Below, in pieces: positions 24,218 through 31,949 of a DNA stretch of 47,893 nt. The notes under the pieces were generated by a model that worked only from the letters and a program-made list of their open reading frames with translations, did not search any database and was not told where the DNA came from. The first letter of the stretch is position 1; each line of letters starts with the position of its first letter. Origin of the DNA: Streptomyces sp. TSRI0107 (GTDB lineage Bacteria > Actinomycetota > Actinomycetes > Streptomycetales > Streptomycetaceae); assembly GCF_001905845.1 (NCBI RefSeq), contig NZ_LIVZ01000023.1:1-47893 (forward strand). Direction: 5' to 3'. A program made the position numbers and the translations under genes.

Positions 24218-25570
24218 TCAGGGGTGTTGCCGGTTCGTTTCTCCGGCGGCGGCCATGAGGGACTGCCAGTCCGGGAGCTTGACCACCCCGCGTCCGAGCG
24301 ACGCCCCGAGCCGCGCCTCGGCCCGTTCGATCGCCTGCCAGCCGGACCACTCGACCGGCTCGACGCCCTCGGCGCGCAGCGCGGTGAGCGGATCCTCAGG
24401 CAGTTCCCGGCGGACGAGCACCGGGGCGTCCTCCAGCAGCGAGGTCACCGTCTCCTTGGCGCACGGCCGGTTGGTGCCGATGACGCCCGTCGGGCCCCGC
24501 TTGATCCAGCCCGCCACGTACTCGCCCGGCGACACGGCCCCGTCGCGCAGCACCCGCCCCGCCAGCTGCGGCACCGTCCCCTGGTCCGCGTCGAACGGCA
24601 GCCCCTCCAGCGGCACCCCGCGATAGCCGACCGACCGCAGGACGACCTGCGCCTCGACCACCTCGAACTCACCGGTGCCCGTCACCCCGCCCCGCCCGTC
24701 CGGCGCCGTCCGCTCGAACCGCACCGCGCCCACGCGCCCGCCCTCCGCGAGCAGTTCGACGGGGCGCAGGAAGAACCGCAGCCGGATCCGGCGCGGCGCG
24801 CCGCGCGGCACCCGGTCCGCCCAGCCGCGCAGCACCTCCACGTTGCGGCGCTGCGGCGCGGCCAGCGCGGACGGGTCGGCGCAGGCCGGATCCAGTGCCA
24901 GTTCTGCCGGGTCGACGGTCACCTCCGCCTCCGGCAGCCCGCCCAGCTCGCGCAGCTCCTTGGTGGTGAACCGGGCCTGGGACGGGCCGCGCCGCCCCAC
25001 CATCTGGATCTCGGTCACCCGGCTCGCCGTCAGCGCCCGCAGCGCCGCGTCGGGCATGTCGGTCGGGCTCAGCTCGGGCGCGCCGCGCGCCAGGATCCGG
25101 GTGACGTCCACCGCCACGTTCCCGACCCCGATGACCACCGCGGACCGGGCGCCGCGCACGAACCCGTCGTCCACGGCGTCCGGGTGGGCGCTGTACCAGG
25201 ACACGAACTGGGTCGCCGACCAGCTCCCCGGCAGTTCCTCGCCCGGGATCCCCAGATGCCGGTCGGTGGCGGCGCCCACGCAGTACACCACCGCGTGGTA
25301 CAGCTCCCGCAGCCGCGCCGCCGGCACCCCGCCGGCGCCGACCTGGACCCCGCCGAGGAAGCGCACCCGGTCGTGCTCCAGGACCGTGCGCAGGTTGTTC
25401 TGCAGCGACTTGATCTTCTCGTGGTCCGGCGCCACGCCGTAGCGCACCAGCCCGTACGGGCACGGCAGCCGGTCGAGGACGTCGACGAGTGCCAGGGGCT
25501 CCAGCTGGACGAGGCTCTGGGCGGAGTAGACCCCGCTCGGCCCGGAGCCGACGACGGCGACACGCAGCAC
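24218..25570 (-). CDS. FprA-type ferredoxin-NADP+ reductase (adrenodoxin-reductase family)
   Basis: A 450-residue FAD/NADPH flavoenzyme of the adrenodoxin reductase family, which passes electrons between NADPH and ferredoxins, for instance for P450s. The FAD motif VVGSGPSGVYSAQSL is at residues 6-20, with PYGLVRYGVAPDH typical of the family. The NADP motif VVIGVGNVAVDVTRIL is near 145-160, followed by VGRRGPSQARFTTKEL, and GWIKRGPTGVIGTNR lies near the C-terminus. GTG at 25570 follows AAGGAG. No ferredoxin or P450 gene is adjacent. Confidence 0.93.
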   Translation of the reverse strand: MLRVAVVGSGPSGVYSAQSLVQLEPLALVDVLDRLPCPYGLVRYGVAPDHEKIKSLQNNLRTVLEHDRVRFLGGVQVGAGGVPAARLRELYHAVVYCVGAATDRHLGIPGEELPGSWSATQFVSWYSAHPDAVDDGFVRGARSAVVIGVGNVAVDVTRILARGAPELSPTDMPDAALRALTASRVTEIQMVGRRGPSQARFTTKELRELGGLPEAEVTVDPAELALDPACADPSALAAPQRRNVEVLRGWADRVPRGAPRRIRLRFFLRPVELLAEGGRVGAVRFERTAPDGRGGVTGTGEFEVVEAQVVLRSVGYRGVPLEGLPFDADQGTVPQLAGRVLRDGAVSPGEYVAGWIKRGPTGVIGTNRPCAKETVTSLLEDAPVLVRRELPEDPLTALRAEGVEPVEWSGWQAIERAEARLGASLGRGVVKLPDWQSLMAAAGETNRQHP

Positions 25571-25753
25571 GGCGGAACTCCTTCATCCCCGGGATCGGCA
25601 GCAGGTCGCTGATCGACACAAGAGCGCTGATCGGCAGGAGATCGCTGGTGGTTCCAGCATCGCACCACGGGGGCTGCGCTGACAGGGTGCAGCGCGCGGT
25701 TTCCGACGCGTGTCCATTCGTATGGAGTGTGATCATGCGGTTACGTTGCGTGT

Positions 25754-26305
25754 GTGCTGGAAGCGTCCTTTCTTCATCTTTCCGATCGCCGTCCGGAGGA
25801 CGGCGCGGTGTCCGTGTGGCCCGCGTGGGAGGTGCGGGAGGGCGACGAGGCGACCTCCTGGTTCCAGGTGCGGCTCGACTTCCCCGACGGTGCCGGGGTC
25901 GAGGCGCTGGCCGTCGTGGCGGACGGGCAGGTCTCCCTGGAGGACGTCCGGGCCCGCCCCGCGCTCTCCCTCGACGACCTGGCGGTGCTCGCCGACTGGC
26001 TCGAGGTGCCGCTGTTCGCGGCGTGCGGGGTCGGCACCGGCGTCGTCGAGGGGGAGGGCGGGTACGACCGCCGGGCCGAGCCGGACGGGACCGCGGGACC
26101 GCGCCGGGCGCGGGCGCCGTGGCCGCGCGGCGTCGAGGGGCGCCGGCTGGTCGCGCAGGAGTACCGGGCCGCCCAGCAGGAGGGCGCCGATCCGGTGCTC
26201 GCCGTGATGTGCGCGACCGGCCACAGCCGCCGCAGGTCCCTCAGGCTGATCGCCCAGGCACGTGACGACGGCTTCCTGACCCCCCGTCACGTACGGCGGC
26301 CCTGA
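25754..26305 (+). CDS. DUF6214-like hypothetical protein
   Basis: A 183-residue protein, probably cytoplasmic, resembling the Streptomyces DUF6214 group (WPAWEVREG...SWFQVRLDFPDGAGVEALAVVADGQVSLEDVRARPALSLDDLAVLADWL); this naming is from memory of the family. The N-terminal half looks like a small alpha/beta domain. The C-terminal part (GRRLVAQEYRAAQQEGADPVLAVMCATGHSRRRSLRLIAQARDDG) resembles a helix-turn-helix and may bind DNA. GTG at 25754 has no strong ribosome binding site. Its stop is 7 bp from that of the convergent DUF305 gene, and it is divergent from the FprA-type gene. Confidence 0.65.
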   Translation: MLEASFLHLSDRRPEDGAVSVWPAWEVREGDEATSWFQVRLDFPDGAGVEALAVVADGQVSLEDVRARPALSLDDLAVLADWLEVPLFAACGVGTGVVEGEGGYDRRAEPDGTAGPRRARAPWPRGVEGRRLVAQEYRAAQQEGADPVLAVMCATGHSRRRSLRLIAQARDDGFLTPRHVRRP

Positions 26306-26312
26306 CCGGACG

Positions 26313-26957
26313 TCAGAGCATCCGCCGCATCCGCGTGATCTCGCTCGTCTGCTGCGCGACCACGTCGTCGGCCATCTCCTCGATCCGCACGTTGTTGCCC
26401 TGCGTCTTGGCGTCGGCGGCCATCGTGATCGCCCCCTCGTGATGGGTGATCATCAGCTTCAGGAACAGCTCGTCGAAGGCCTTCCCGCTTGCCGCGCGCA
26501 GCTGCTTCAGCTGCGCCTCGGTCGCCATCCCCGGCATCGCGTGCCCCTCATGACCTTCGCCGCGCTCCGCCTTGCCGTGCTCCTTCAGCCACGCCTTCAT
26601 CATGCCGATCTCGGGCTCCTGCGCCGCCGCTATCCGCTCGGCCAGCTTCTTCACCTGCGTGGATTCGGCGCGGTCGGGGGCGAGTTCGGTCATCTCGACG
26701 GCCTGGGTGTGATGCTCGATCATCATCCGGGCGTAGTCGACGTCCGCCGAGTTGGGCGTGTCGTCGTCGGCGCGCTGCCGCGCCGCGTCCTCGGCGGACA
26801 GGGTCCGGTTGGCCTCACCGGGCTTGCCCGGTACGAGAACTGAGGGGCCGTTCGCCTTGTCCGGCTCGGACGCCGAGCCGGAGTCGCAGGCGCCGAGCCC
26901 GAGGGCGGCCAGCGCGGTCAACGGGACCGTGACACGCAACGCGCGGCGGAAGAGCAC
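26313..26957 (-). CDS. DUF305-domain lipoprotein
   Basis: A 214-residue exported protein. The signal peptide LFRRALRVTVPLTALAALGLGAC ends in a lipobox (LGAC), so it is probably a lipoprotein on the outer face of the membrane. The DUF305 domain (ferritin-like four-helix type) has the paired motifs DYARMMIEHHTQAVEM and FLKLMITHHEGAITMA, with conserved Met/His clusters that suggest metal, possibly copper, binding. A methionine/histidine-rich loop (GHEGHAMPGMA) lies between. GTG at 26957 with AGGAGG 6 bp upstream is chosen over a longer frame. It is divergent from the LVIVD-repeat gene. Confidence 0.88.
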   Translation of the reverse strand: MLFRRALRVTVPLTALAALGLGACDSGSASEPDKANGPSVLVPGKPGEANRTLSAEDAARQRADDDTPNSADVDYARMMIEHHTQAVEMTELAPDRAESTQVKKLAERIAAAQEPEIGMMKAWLKEHGKAERGEGHEGHAMPGMATEAQLKQLRAASGKAFDELFLKLMITHHEGAITMAADAKTQGNNVRIEEMADDVVAQQTSEITRMRRML

Positions 26958-27151
26958 GACGACCTCCTGTGACGGGCGGGGTGCGGGGGACACCTTGTGA
27001 GTGCTGGAGACCGTCTTAACACGCCGGTGAGCACTGTTCATGGAAAACATTCATTACATCTCTGTTGCCCCCTGTTGATATGTGCATGGTGAAGACGATA
27101 CTTCGGGGGTCCGTGAACCGTTCCCTTGCGAACGGAACAAGGGAGGATGCA

Positions 27152-28654
27152 GTGACCCTGTTGAGCAATCCCCGAACACGGCGCAGACGCCTGGGAATCG
27201 CCACGGCTGCCGCCGGGCTCCTGGCCGCGCTGATCACCGCACAGCCCGCGGTCGCCACCCCCGACCCGGGGGACGCGCCGACCACGGAGAAGCGGGTGTC
27301 GGAGAGCACCCGCGACGAAGTGAGGGAGGCGGTGCAGAGCGGGGAGATACCCGGCCAGGACGAGATAGTCCACTCCGCCAACATCGAGCACCTGACGAAC
27401 ATCCCCAAGGACGTCCTGCCCGGCACCAACTCCGACCTGGCCTTCCAGGGCAGGTACGCGTTCGCCGGCAACTACGACGGCTTCCGCATCTTCGACATCA
27501 GCGACCCGAAGGAACCGAAGACGGTCTCCCAGGTGCTGTGTCCCGGATCGCAGAACGACATCTCCGTCTCCGGCGACCTGCTGTTCCTGTCGACCGACTC
27601 CTCGCGCAGCGACAGCAGTTGCAACAGCACCACCCAGCCGGCGAGCGAGAAGTCCTCGTGGGAGGGCATGAAGGTCTTCGACATCAGCGACAAGCGCAAC
27701 CCGAAGTACGTCGCCGCCGTCGAGACCGCCTGCGGCTCGCACACCCACACGCTGGTGCCCGAGCGCCGCAACGTCTACATCTACGTCTCCTCCTACTCGC
27801 CGAACGCCGCCTACCCCGACTGCCAGCCGCCGCACGACGGCATCTCGGTCATCAAGGTGCCGCGCAAGGCCCCCGAGAAGGCCGCGGTCGTGGGCTTCCC
27901 GGTGCTGTTCCCCGGTGAGGGCCCCGACGGCGGCGGCAACCCGGGCGGACCCACCAACCCGGGCGTCTCCAAGACCACCGGCTGCCACGACATCACCGTG
28001 CTGCCCTCCAAGGACCTCGCGGCGGGCGCCTGCATGGGCGACGGCATCCTCTTCTCCATCGAGGACCCGGAGAACCCGAAGGTCATCGACCGGGTGCAGG
28101 ACAACGTCAACTTCGCGTTCTGGCACTCGGCGACCTTCAACCAGAAGGCCAACAAGGTCGTCTTCACCGACGAGCTGGGCGGCGGCGGCGCGGCCACCTG
28201 CAACGCGGCCGTGGGCCCGAACCGCGGCGCGGACGGCATCTACGACGTGGTCGGCAAGGGCGACCACCGCAAGCTGGTCTTCCGCAGCTACTACAAGATC
28301 CCCCGTCACCAGGCGGACACCGAGAACTGCGTCGCCCACAACGGCTCGCTGATCCCGGTCAAGGGCAAGGACCTCATGGTCCAGGCCTGGTACCAGGGCG
28401 GCGTCTCGGTCTGGGACTTCACCGACTCGTCCGCCCCGAAGGAGATCGCCTACTTCGAGCGTGGCCCGATCAGCACCGAGCGCCTGGCCTCCGGCGGCTC
28501 CTGGTCGGCGTACTACTACAACGGCCACATCTACTCGAACGACATGGCGAAGGGCTTCGACGTCCTGAAGATCGACGACCGGCGCACGGATCCCGCCAAG
28601 CGGGTCCGGCTGGACGAGCTCAACGTCCAGACGCAGCCGGACTACTTCGACTGA
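27152..28654 (+). CDS. Secreted LVIVD-repeat beta-propeller protein
   Basis: A 500-residue secreted protein. The signal peptide is LLSNPRTRRRRLGIATAAAGLLAALITAQPAVA with an AVAT-type cleavage near residue 37; RR pairs suggest possible Tat export. The mature part has LVIVD-type blades such as RIFDISDPKEPK, KVFDISDKRNPK and FSIEDPENPK, and conserved histidines and cysteines (CGSHTH, TGCHDIT, CVAHNGS). Function is unknown; bacterial LVIVD proteins are cell-surface or secreted. GTG at 27152 follows GGGAGG. It is divergent from the DUF305 lipoprotein and its last 13 bp overlap the TetR gene's 3' end. Confidence 0.85.
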   Translation: MTLLSNPRTRRRRLGIATAAAGLLAALITAQPAVATPDPGDAPTTEKRVSESTRDEVREAVQSGEIPGQDEIVHSANIEHLTNIPKDVLPGTNSDLAFQGRYAFAGNYDGFRIFDISDPKEPKTVSQVLCPGSQNDISVSGDLLFLSTDSSRSDSSCNSTTQPASEKSSWEGMKVFDISDKRNPKYVAAVETACGSHTHTLVPERRNVYIYVSSYSPNAAYPDCQPPHDGISVIKVPRKAPEKAAVVGFPVLFPGEGPDGGGNPGGPTNPGVSKTTGCHDITVLPSKDLAAGACMGDGILFSIEDPENPKVIDRVQDNVNFAFWHSATFNQKANKVVFTDELGGGGAATCNAAVGPNRGADGIYDVVGKGDHRKLVFRSYYKIPRHQADTENCVAHNGSLIPVKGKDLMVQAWYQGGVSVWDFTDSSAPKEIAYFERGPISTERLASGGSWSAYYYNGHIYSNDMAKGFDVLKIDDRRTDPAKRVRLDELNVQTQPDYFD

Positions 28655-29316
28655 TCGACCGCCGGGGATCCCGTCGCGAAGAACCGTGACAGATCCCGCT
28701 CGCATCCCCCGCCGGGCGCCTCGGCGTCCGGCGGGGTCCCCAGCTCCCAGTCGAGGCCGTAGAGCCGGAACAACTCGGCGCGCAGCGGGGAGATGGACAT
28801 CCCCACGTTCGGCAGCACCATCGCGAAGACCGCGCCCATGAGCTGGGCGCGCAGCATCGGGTAGTCGGCGTCGGCGTCCCGCGAGCCGTACCGGACCACC
28901 GTGTCGCGCAACAGCTCCGCGAGCCGCTGCTGTTCCGGGCACCTCACGAAGCCCTCGGCCTGCAGCAGGCCCGCCATGTGCTGACGCATCAGCACGGTCC
29001 GGTCGCGGGCCAGCCCCAGGATCGCGTCGACGGCCCGCGCCATCCGCTCCCGTCCGTCCTCCGTACGCGGTTCGCGTTCGAGGGCCTCCTCCAGCGTGCG
29101 GTGCATCAGCCGGTGCACGGCCGACTGGACCAGCTGGCGTTTGCCGGGGAAGTAGTACGACACCAGCCCGCGCGCCGAACCGGCACGGTCGGCGATGTCG
29201 CCCAAAGTCGTGGCCTCGTACCCGCGTTCGTTCACCAGCTCGACCGCCGCCTGCAGCAGCCGTTCGCGCGAACGGCGCCGCAACTCTTCATTGACCGCGG
29301 CGCTGCGAGGGGACAT
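28642..29316 (-). CDS. TetR/AcrR-family regulator
   Basis: A 224-residue repressor. The N-terminal HTH at about residues 16-62 is RLLQAAVELVNERGYEATTLGDIADRAGSARGLVSYYFPGKRQLV; the rest is an all-helical ligand-binding domain. ATG at 29316 follows GCAGGAG. A near-perfect 21-bp palindrome lies in its own promoter, which fits autorepression. Its target beyond itself is not evident. The 3' end overlaps the convergent LVIVD gene by 13 bp. Confidence 0.9.
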   Translation of the reverse strand: MSPRSAAVNEELRRRSRERLLQAAVELVNERGYEATTLGDIADRAGSARGLVSYYFPGKRQLVQSAVHRLMHRTLEEALEREPRTEDGRERMARAVDAILGLARDRTVLMRQHMAGLLQAEGFVRCPEQQRLAELLRDTVVRYGSRDADADYPMLRAQLMGAVFAMVLPNVGMSISPLRAELFRLYGLDWELGTPPDAEAPGGGCERDLSRFFATGSPAVDQSK

Positions 29317-29330
29317 CCTGTAACTCCTGC

Positions 29331-29358
29331 GTTGACTGGCTGCCAGCCAACTATACTC
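29331..29358. promoter_or_regulatory. TetR-type palindromic operator with overlapping -10 boxes
   Basis: The 21-bp sequence at 29331-29351 (GTTGACTGGC-T-GCCAGCCAAC) pairs at 9 of 10 positions around its centre. It lies 14 bp upstream of the TetR start. TATAGT on the - strand (29355-29350) is a likely -10 for the TetR gene, and TATACT on the + strand (29353-29358) could serve the rightward gene. Confidence 0.68.
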
Positions 29359-29468
29359 AGCGCGTCCGGACCGACCCGTGCCCCGGGCCCGGCCCGGAGC
29401 GCCGACTGCCTCGGGCGACGCGGGGGATCGTCCGAGGCGGTCGGTGTGGCTGCGACTCCGAAGAACCG

Positions 29469-29894
29469 ATGCGGGAGCAACCGGCGCGCGGGTGCTGTAG
29501 GTTCCTGCTGCGGATCGCGCAGAAGCTCGCCCACCTCTACAGCCGGCCCGACCTGTTCGAGGACGGCGACGACCTCGACGACGCGACCAAGGGAGTGCTC
29601 ACGCTCTTCGTCGGCGTGATGTTCGGGACCCAGTCGGCGAACGCGGCTGTGGGGAAGGCCGCGGACTACCTCGGCGTTCAGATGACGAAGCAGACCTTCG
29701 CGAAGACCGTCTCGAAGGCCGTCCCCGTCGTCGGGGCCGTCGTGTCCGGCGGGCTCACGCTCGCGACCTGCCTTCTGATGGCCAAGAGGCTGAAGAAGCA
29801 CCTCTCCGGCCTGGAGCTGACGAAGCCGACGCCCCGAGTCGTGGAAGGGGAAGTCGTCGAAGCCGGCGAGCCCGTCGCGGAGGTCGTCGACTGA
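29469..29894 (+). CDS. Short EcsC-like protein, probably truncated remnant
   Basis: A 141-residue protein. FLLRIAQKLAHLYSRPDLFEDGDDLDD, LTLFVGVMFGTQSANAAVGKAADYLGVQMTKQTFAKTVSK and VPVVGAVVSGGLTLATCLLMAKRLKKHL resemble the C-terminal half of longer EcsC-like proteins (typically 230 or more residues, from memory). The usual stretch between SANAAVGK and LGVQMTK appears shortened, and the N-terminal half is absent. It may be a decayed but still open gene. The hydrophobic segment VPVVGAVVSGGLTLATC could insert in membrane. It is divergent from TetR and ends before a perfect hairpin. Confidence 0.5.
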   Translation: MREQPARGCCRFLLRIAQKLAHLYSRPDLFEDGDDLDDATKGVLTLFVGVMFGTQSANAAVGKAADYLGVQMTKQTFAKTVSKAVPVVGAVVSGGLTLATCLLMAKRLKKHLSGLELTKPTPRVVEGEVVEAGEPVAEVVD

Positions 29895-29922
29895 CCGTCA
29901 CGCGATCGCCGTGCGACCGGTG

Positions 29923-29952
29923 GGCCCGCCTCGTGCCCTGACGAGGCGGGCC
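29923..29952. terminator. Perfect 12-bp hairpin with T-rich tail
   Basis: 29923-29934 pairs with 29941-29952 around a 6-nt loop and is followed on the + strand by TTCTTGTC. It sits between the convergent EcsC-like and Excalibur genes. Confidence 0.85.
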
Positions 29953-29958
29953 TTCTTG

Positions 29959-30411
29959 TCAGCCCCAGTCGCAGCCGATGCCGTCGTTGTCGCGGTCGAG
30001 GTGGCTGGCGTAGCCGGGGTCGCCGCGGTGGACGGGGGCAGCGCCGGCGGCTCGGGCGGCGGCGCAGTTCTCGTAGTAGACGCTGCCGCCGCCGCTGCTG
30101 TCGTCGCTGCCGCTGTCGTAGGCGGGCTCGGCGGTCACGGTCTCGGTGACCTTGACCTTCACGGTCTTCGTGACCGTCGGAGCGGGTTCGGGCTTCGCGG
30201 TGGCCGTCGCCGTCGCCGTGGCCGTGGTGGTGACGGTCACGGTGGGCTGCGGCTTGGCCGCCACCGGCTTGGCGTCTTCCTTCGATTCGCTGTCGCCGGC
30301 GCCTGCGCCGATGCCGAGGAAGAAGGCGAGGCCGAGCGCGGGCAGGACGTAACGCTTCCGCGCCCACTTCGACGCGGGCCGTCCTGCCGACGGCGTGTAC
30401 GGGTTGGTCAT
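29959..30411 (-). CDS. Excalibur calcium-binding-domain membrane protein
   Basis: A 150-residue protein. A basic N-terminus (KWARKRY) is followed by one hydrophobic helix (VLPALGLAFFLGIGAGA, residues about 23-40). Then comes a Thr/Val/Ala/Lys-rich linker and a C-terminal Excalibur domain, YENCAAARAAGAAPVHRGDPGYASHLDRDNDGIGCDWG, with the D-x-D-x-D-G-x-x-C calcium loop and the two paired cysteines. The topology suggests a membrane anchor with an extracellular Ca-binding head. ATG at 30411 follows AAGGGGG. Confidence 0.88.
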   Translation of the reverse strand: MTNPYTPSAGRPASKWARKRYVLPALGLAFFLGIGAGAGDSESKEDAKPVAAKPQPTVTVTTTATATATATAKPEPAPTVTKTVKVKVTETVTAEPAYDSGSDDSSGGGSVYYENCAAARAAGAAPVHRGDPGYASHLDRDNDGIGCDWG

Positions 30412-30667
30412 GTCGCCCCCCTTGTTGAGCGTTGAAGCAAGTACGGTAGCTGCTGCGTGAAGGAAATGTGTAATTCCGGAGGAGGGGTCACCGTTTCGTG
30501 ATGGCGGTGGCGGGAGGGCCCGGCTGACGGCGCGTCCGCCGGCTGGTGGACGACCGCGAGGTGGTGCCGGCCGTTCGCCGGCCCGCGCCGCCCCAGCGTT
30601 GTCAGTGGGGCGTCGTACAGTTCCGGTATCACTCCGACGAACAAGTCGGGTTGCGGCAGTTGCTGAG
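30412..30667. other. Gene-free stretch between the HAD terminator and the Excalibur gene
   Basis: A roughly 250-bp segment upstream of the Excalibur gene. The first 70 bp are comparatively AT-rich and probably hold its promoter. The rest contains only open frames without ribosome binding sites or codon bias; I see no gene or RNA I can name. Confidence 0.5.
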
Positions 30668-30698
30668 GTCTGCCCCGGCGTGATGCACCGGGGCAGAC
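30668..30698 (-). terminator. Perfect 11-bp hairpin after the leftward HAD gene
   Basis: 30668-30678 pairs with 30688-30698 around a 9-nt loop, 37 bp after the HAD gene stop in its direction of transcription. It probably ends the leftward PAP2 - zinc-ribbon - HAD transcript. Confidence 0.72.
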
Positions 30699-30734
30699 TG
30701 CAATCACCGGCGCGTCCGGCGCGGCCGGTGGCCC

Positions 30735-31424
30735 TCAGCCCACCAGGTCGAGCACGGGACGCAGGCCGTCGGGCCGCCGGTCGGCCGGCAGGTGGTCCAC
30801 GAAGTGCACGGCGCAGCCGAGCGCGGCCGCGCCCCCGTCCGCGTGGCGGTCGTCGCCCACCATCAGCACCGTGCGCGGGTCCACGTCGAGCGCCGTGCAG
30901 GCCACCTGGAACAGCCGCGGGTCCGGCTTGCGGACGCCGTGTTCGTACGACAGGGCGTAGGTGTCGACGAACCGGTCCAGCCCGTGGGCCCGGAAGACCG
31001 GGCGCAGGTCCCAGCCGATGTTGCTGACCACCCCGACGGCGATCCCGCGCTCGCGCAGCCCGCCCAGCACCTCGGCGGCGTCCGGGTACGGCGACCAGGC
31101 GGCCGGGGTCATGTGGCGGTCGTAGAGGGCGTCGTGCAGGGCCGGGTCGGGCAGTGGGACCTGGCGGGACAGACCGGTGTAGGCGGCCCGGTGGTCGGCG
31201 GAACTCCGGTCGCGGACCTCCCACGACGCGGCGAGCCCGGCGGGCAGCCGCCGCGGACCAGCCCCGCCGGGCAGCGCCCCGGCCGCCTCCAGTGCCCGTG
31301 CCGTCCGCGTCAACTCGCTCTCGCTCCAGACGAGTCCCCGTTCGTCCAGCACGGCTCGCAGCCACGCCGCGGTGGACTCGACGCGGAAGAGGGTCCCGGA
31401 GAAGTCGAACAGCACGGCAGCCAT
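30735..31424 (-). CDS. HAD-superfamily hydrolase with D-x-S variant of motif I
   Basis: A 229-residue HAD protein. Motif I is LFDFSGTLF at residues 5-13: the nucleophile aspartate is kept, but the second aspartate, normally the general acid/base, is serine. Motif II is VVSNIG, the lysine lies in GVRKPDPRLF, and motif IV is VLMVGDDRHAD. The change may weaken phosphatase turnover or reflect another reaction. It follows the zinc-ribbon protein gene by 9 bp on the same strand, so the two are surely co-transcribed, and a hairpin follows it. Confidence 0.85.
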   Translation of the reverse strand: MAAVLFDFSGTLFRVESTAAWLRAVLDERGLVWSESELTRTARALEAAGALPGGAGPRRLPAGLAASWEVRDRSSADHRAAYTGLSRQVPLPDPALHDALYDRHMTPAAWSPYPDAAEVLGGLRERGIAVGVVSNIGWDLRPVFRAHGLDRFVDTYALSYEHGVRKPDPRLFQVACTALDVDPRTVLMVGDDRHADGGAAALGCAVHFVDHLPADRRPDGLRPVLDLVG

Positions 31425-31433
31425 GCGGTGATC

Positions 31434-31949
31434 CTACGGAGCGACGTTCCAGAGCGGGGGCAGGTCGCCGTCGCAGAACACGCAGACGAACTGGTTCTCG
31501 CGCACCACGTTCAGCTCCCGGCACTCCGGGCAGCGCCGGAACACCAGCTCGTGCGTGAAGCGCCCTGGACGGCCGACACCGGCCCGGTCCAGGGCGGCGG
31601 CGACGGCGGGCCACGAGCCGGGGTCGGGGCAGTAGCCGGTCGACTGGTTGCTCACCTCGGTCACCGTCCAGCGCCCCGCGACCCGCCGGAACGCTATTTC
31701 GCCCGCTGCCAGGACGTCCCCGCCACCGGCACAGGCCACGTGCTCGCTGCGGCGCGGCGCGAGCCGCAGCAGCCCGTCGGGCGTGACGACGAAGGTGAAG
31801 GGCTCCGCCAACTCGGCACCGCCCCGCTCGGCGGCACAGGCGTCCAGGTCGGCAGCGGCGTGGACGGCGTGCCCCGCCGTGCCGGGGCGGACGGTCCGCA
31901 GGAGGTGCGGCGGGCCGACGTACCCGTACCGCCGCCCCGGGGCGCTCAC
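31434..31949 (-). CDS. Conserved hypothetical protein with C-terminal zinc ribbon
   Basis: A 171-residue soluble protein not assigned to a named family. The C-terminus carries CPEC-x(13)-CVFC (RRCPECRELNVVRENQFVCVFCDGDLP), a four-cysteine zinc-ribbon pattern. The N-terminal 130 residues are a mixed alpha/beta region with YGYVGPPHLLRTV. The start is GTG at 31949, overlapping the TGA of the PAP2 gene (GTGA). It sits between PAP2 phosphatase and HAD hydrolase genes in a tight leftward unit. Confidence 0.78.
   Translation of the reverse strand: MSAPGRRYGYVGPPHLLRTVRPGTAGHAVHAAADLDACAAERGGAELAEPFTFVVTPDGLLRLAPRRSEHVACAGGGDVLAAGEIAFRRVAGRWTVTEVSNQSTGYCPDPGSWPAVAAALDRAGVGRPGRFTHELVFRRCPECRELNVVRENQFVCVFCDGDLPPLWNVAP

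Noticed and set aside
27038..28942. A 634-codon open frame antisense to the LVIVD gene and TetR region
   Set aside because: Val/Gly/Asp/Arg-rich shadow of a GC-biased gene; no family resemblance.
30408..30707. Possible small gene upstream of the Excalibur gene
   Set aside because: No ribosome binding site, mixed codon bias, and it would run through the terminator hairpin at 30668-30698.
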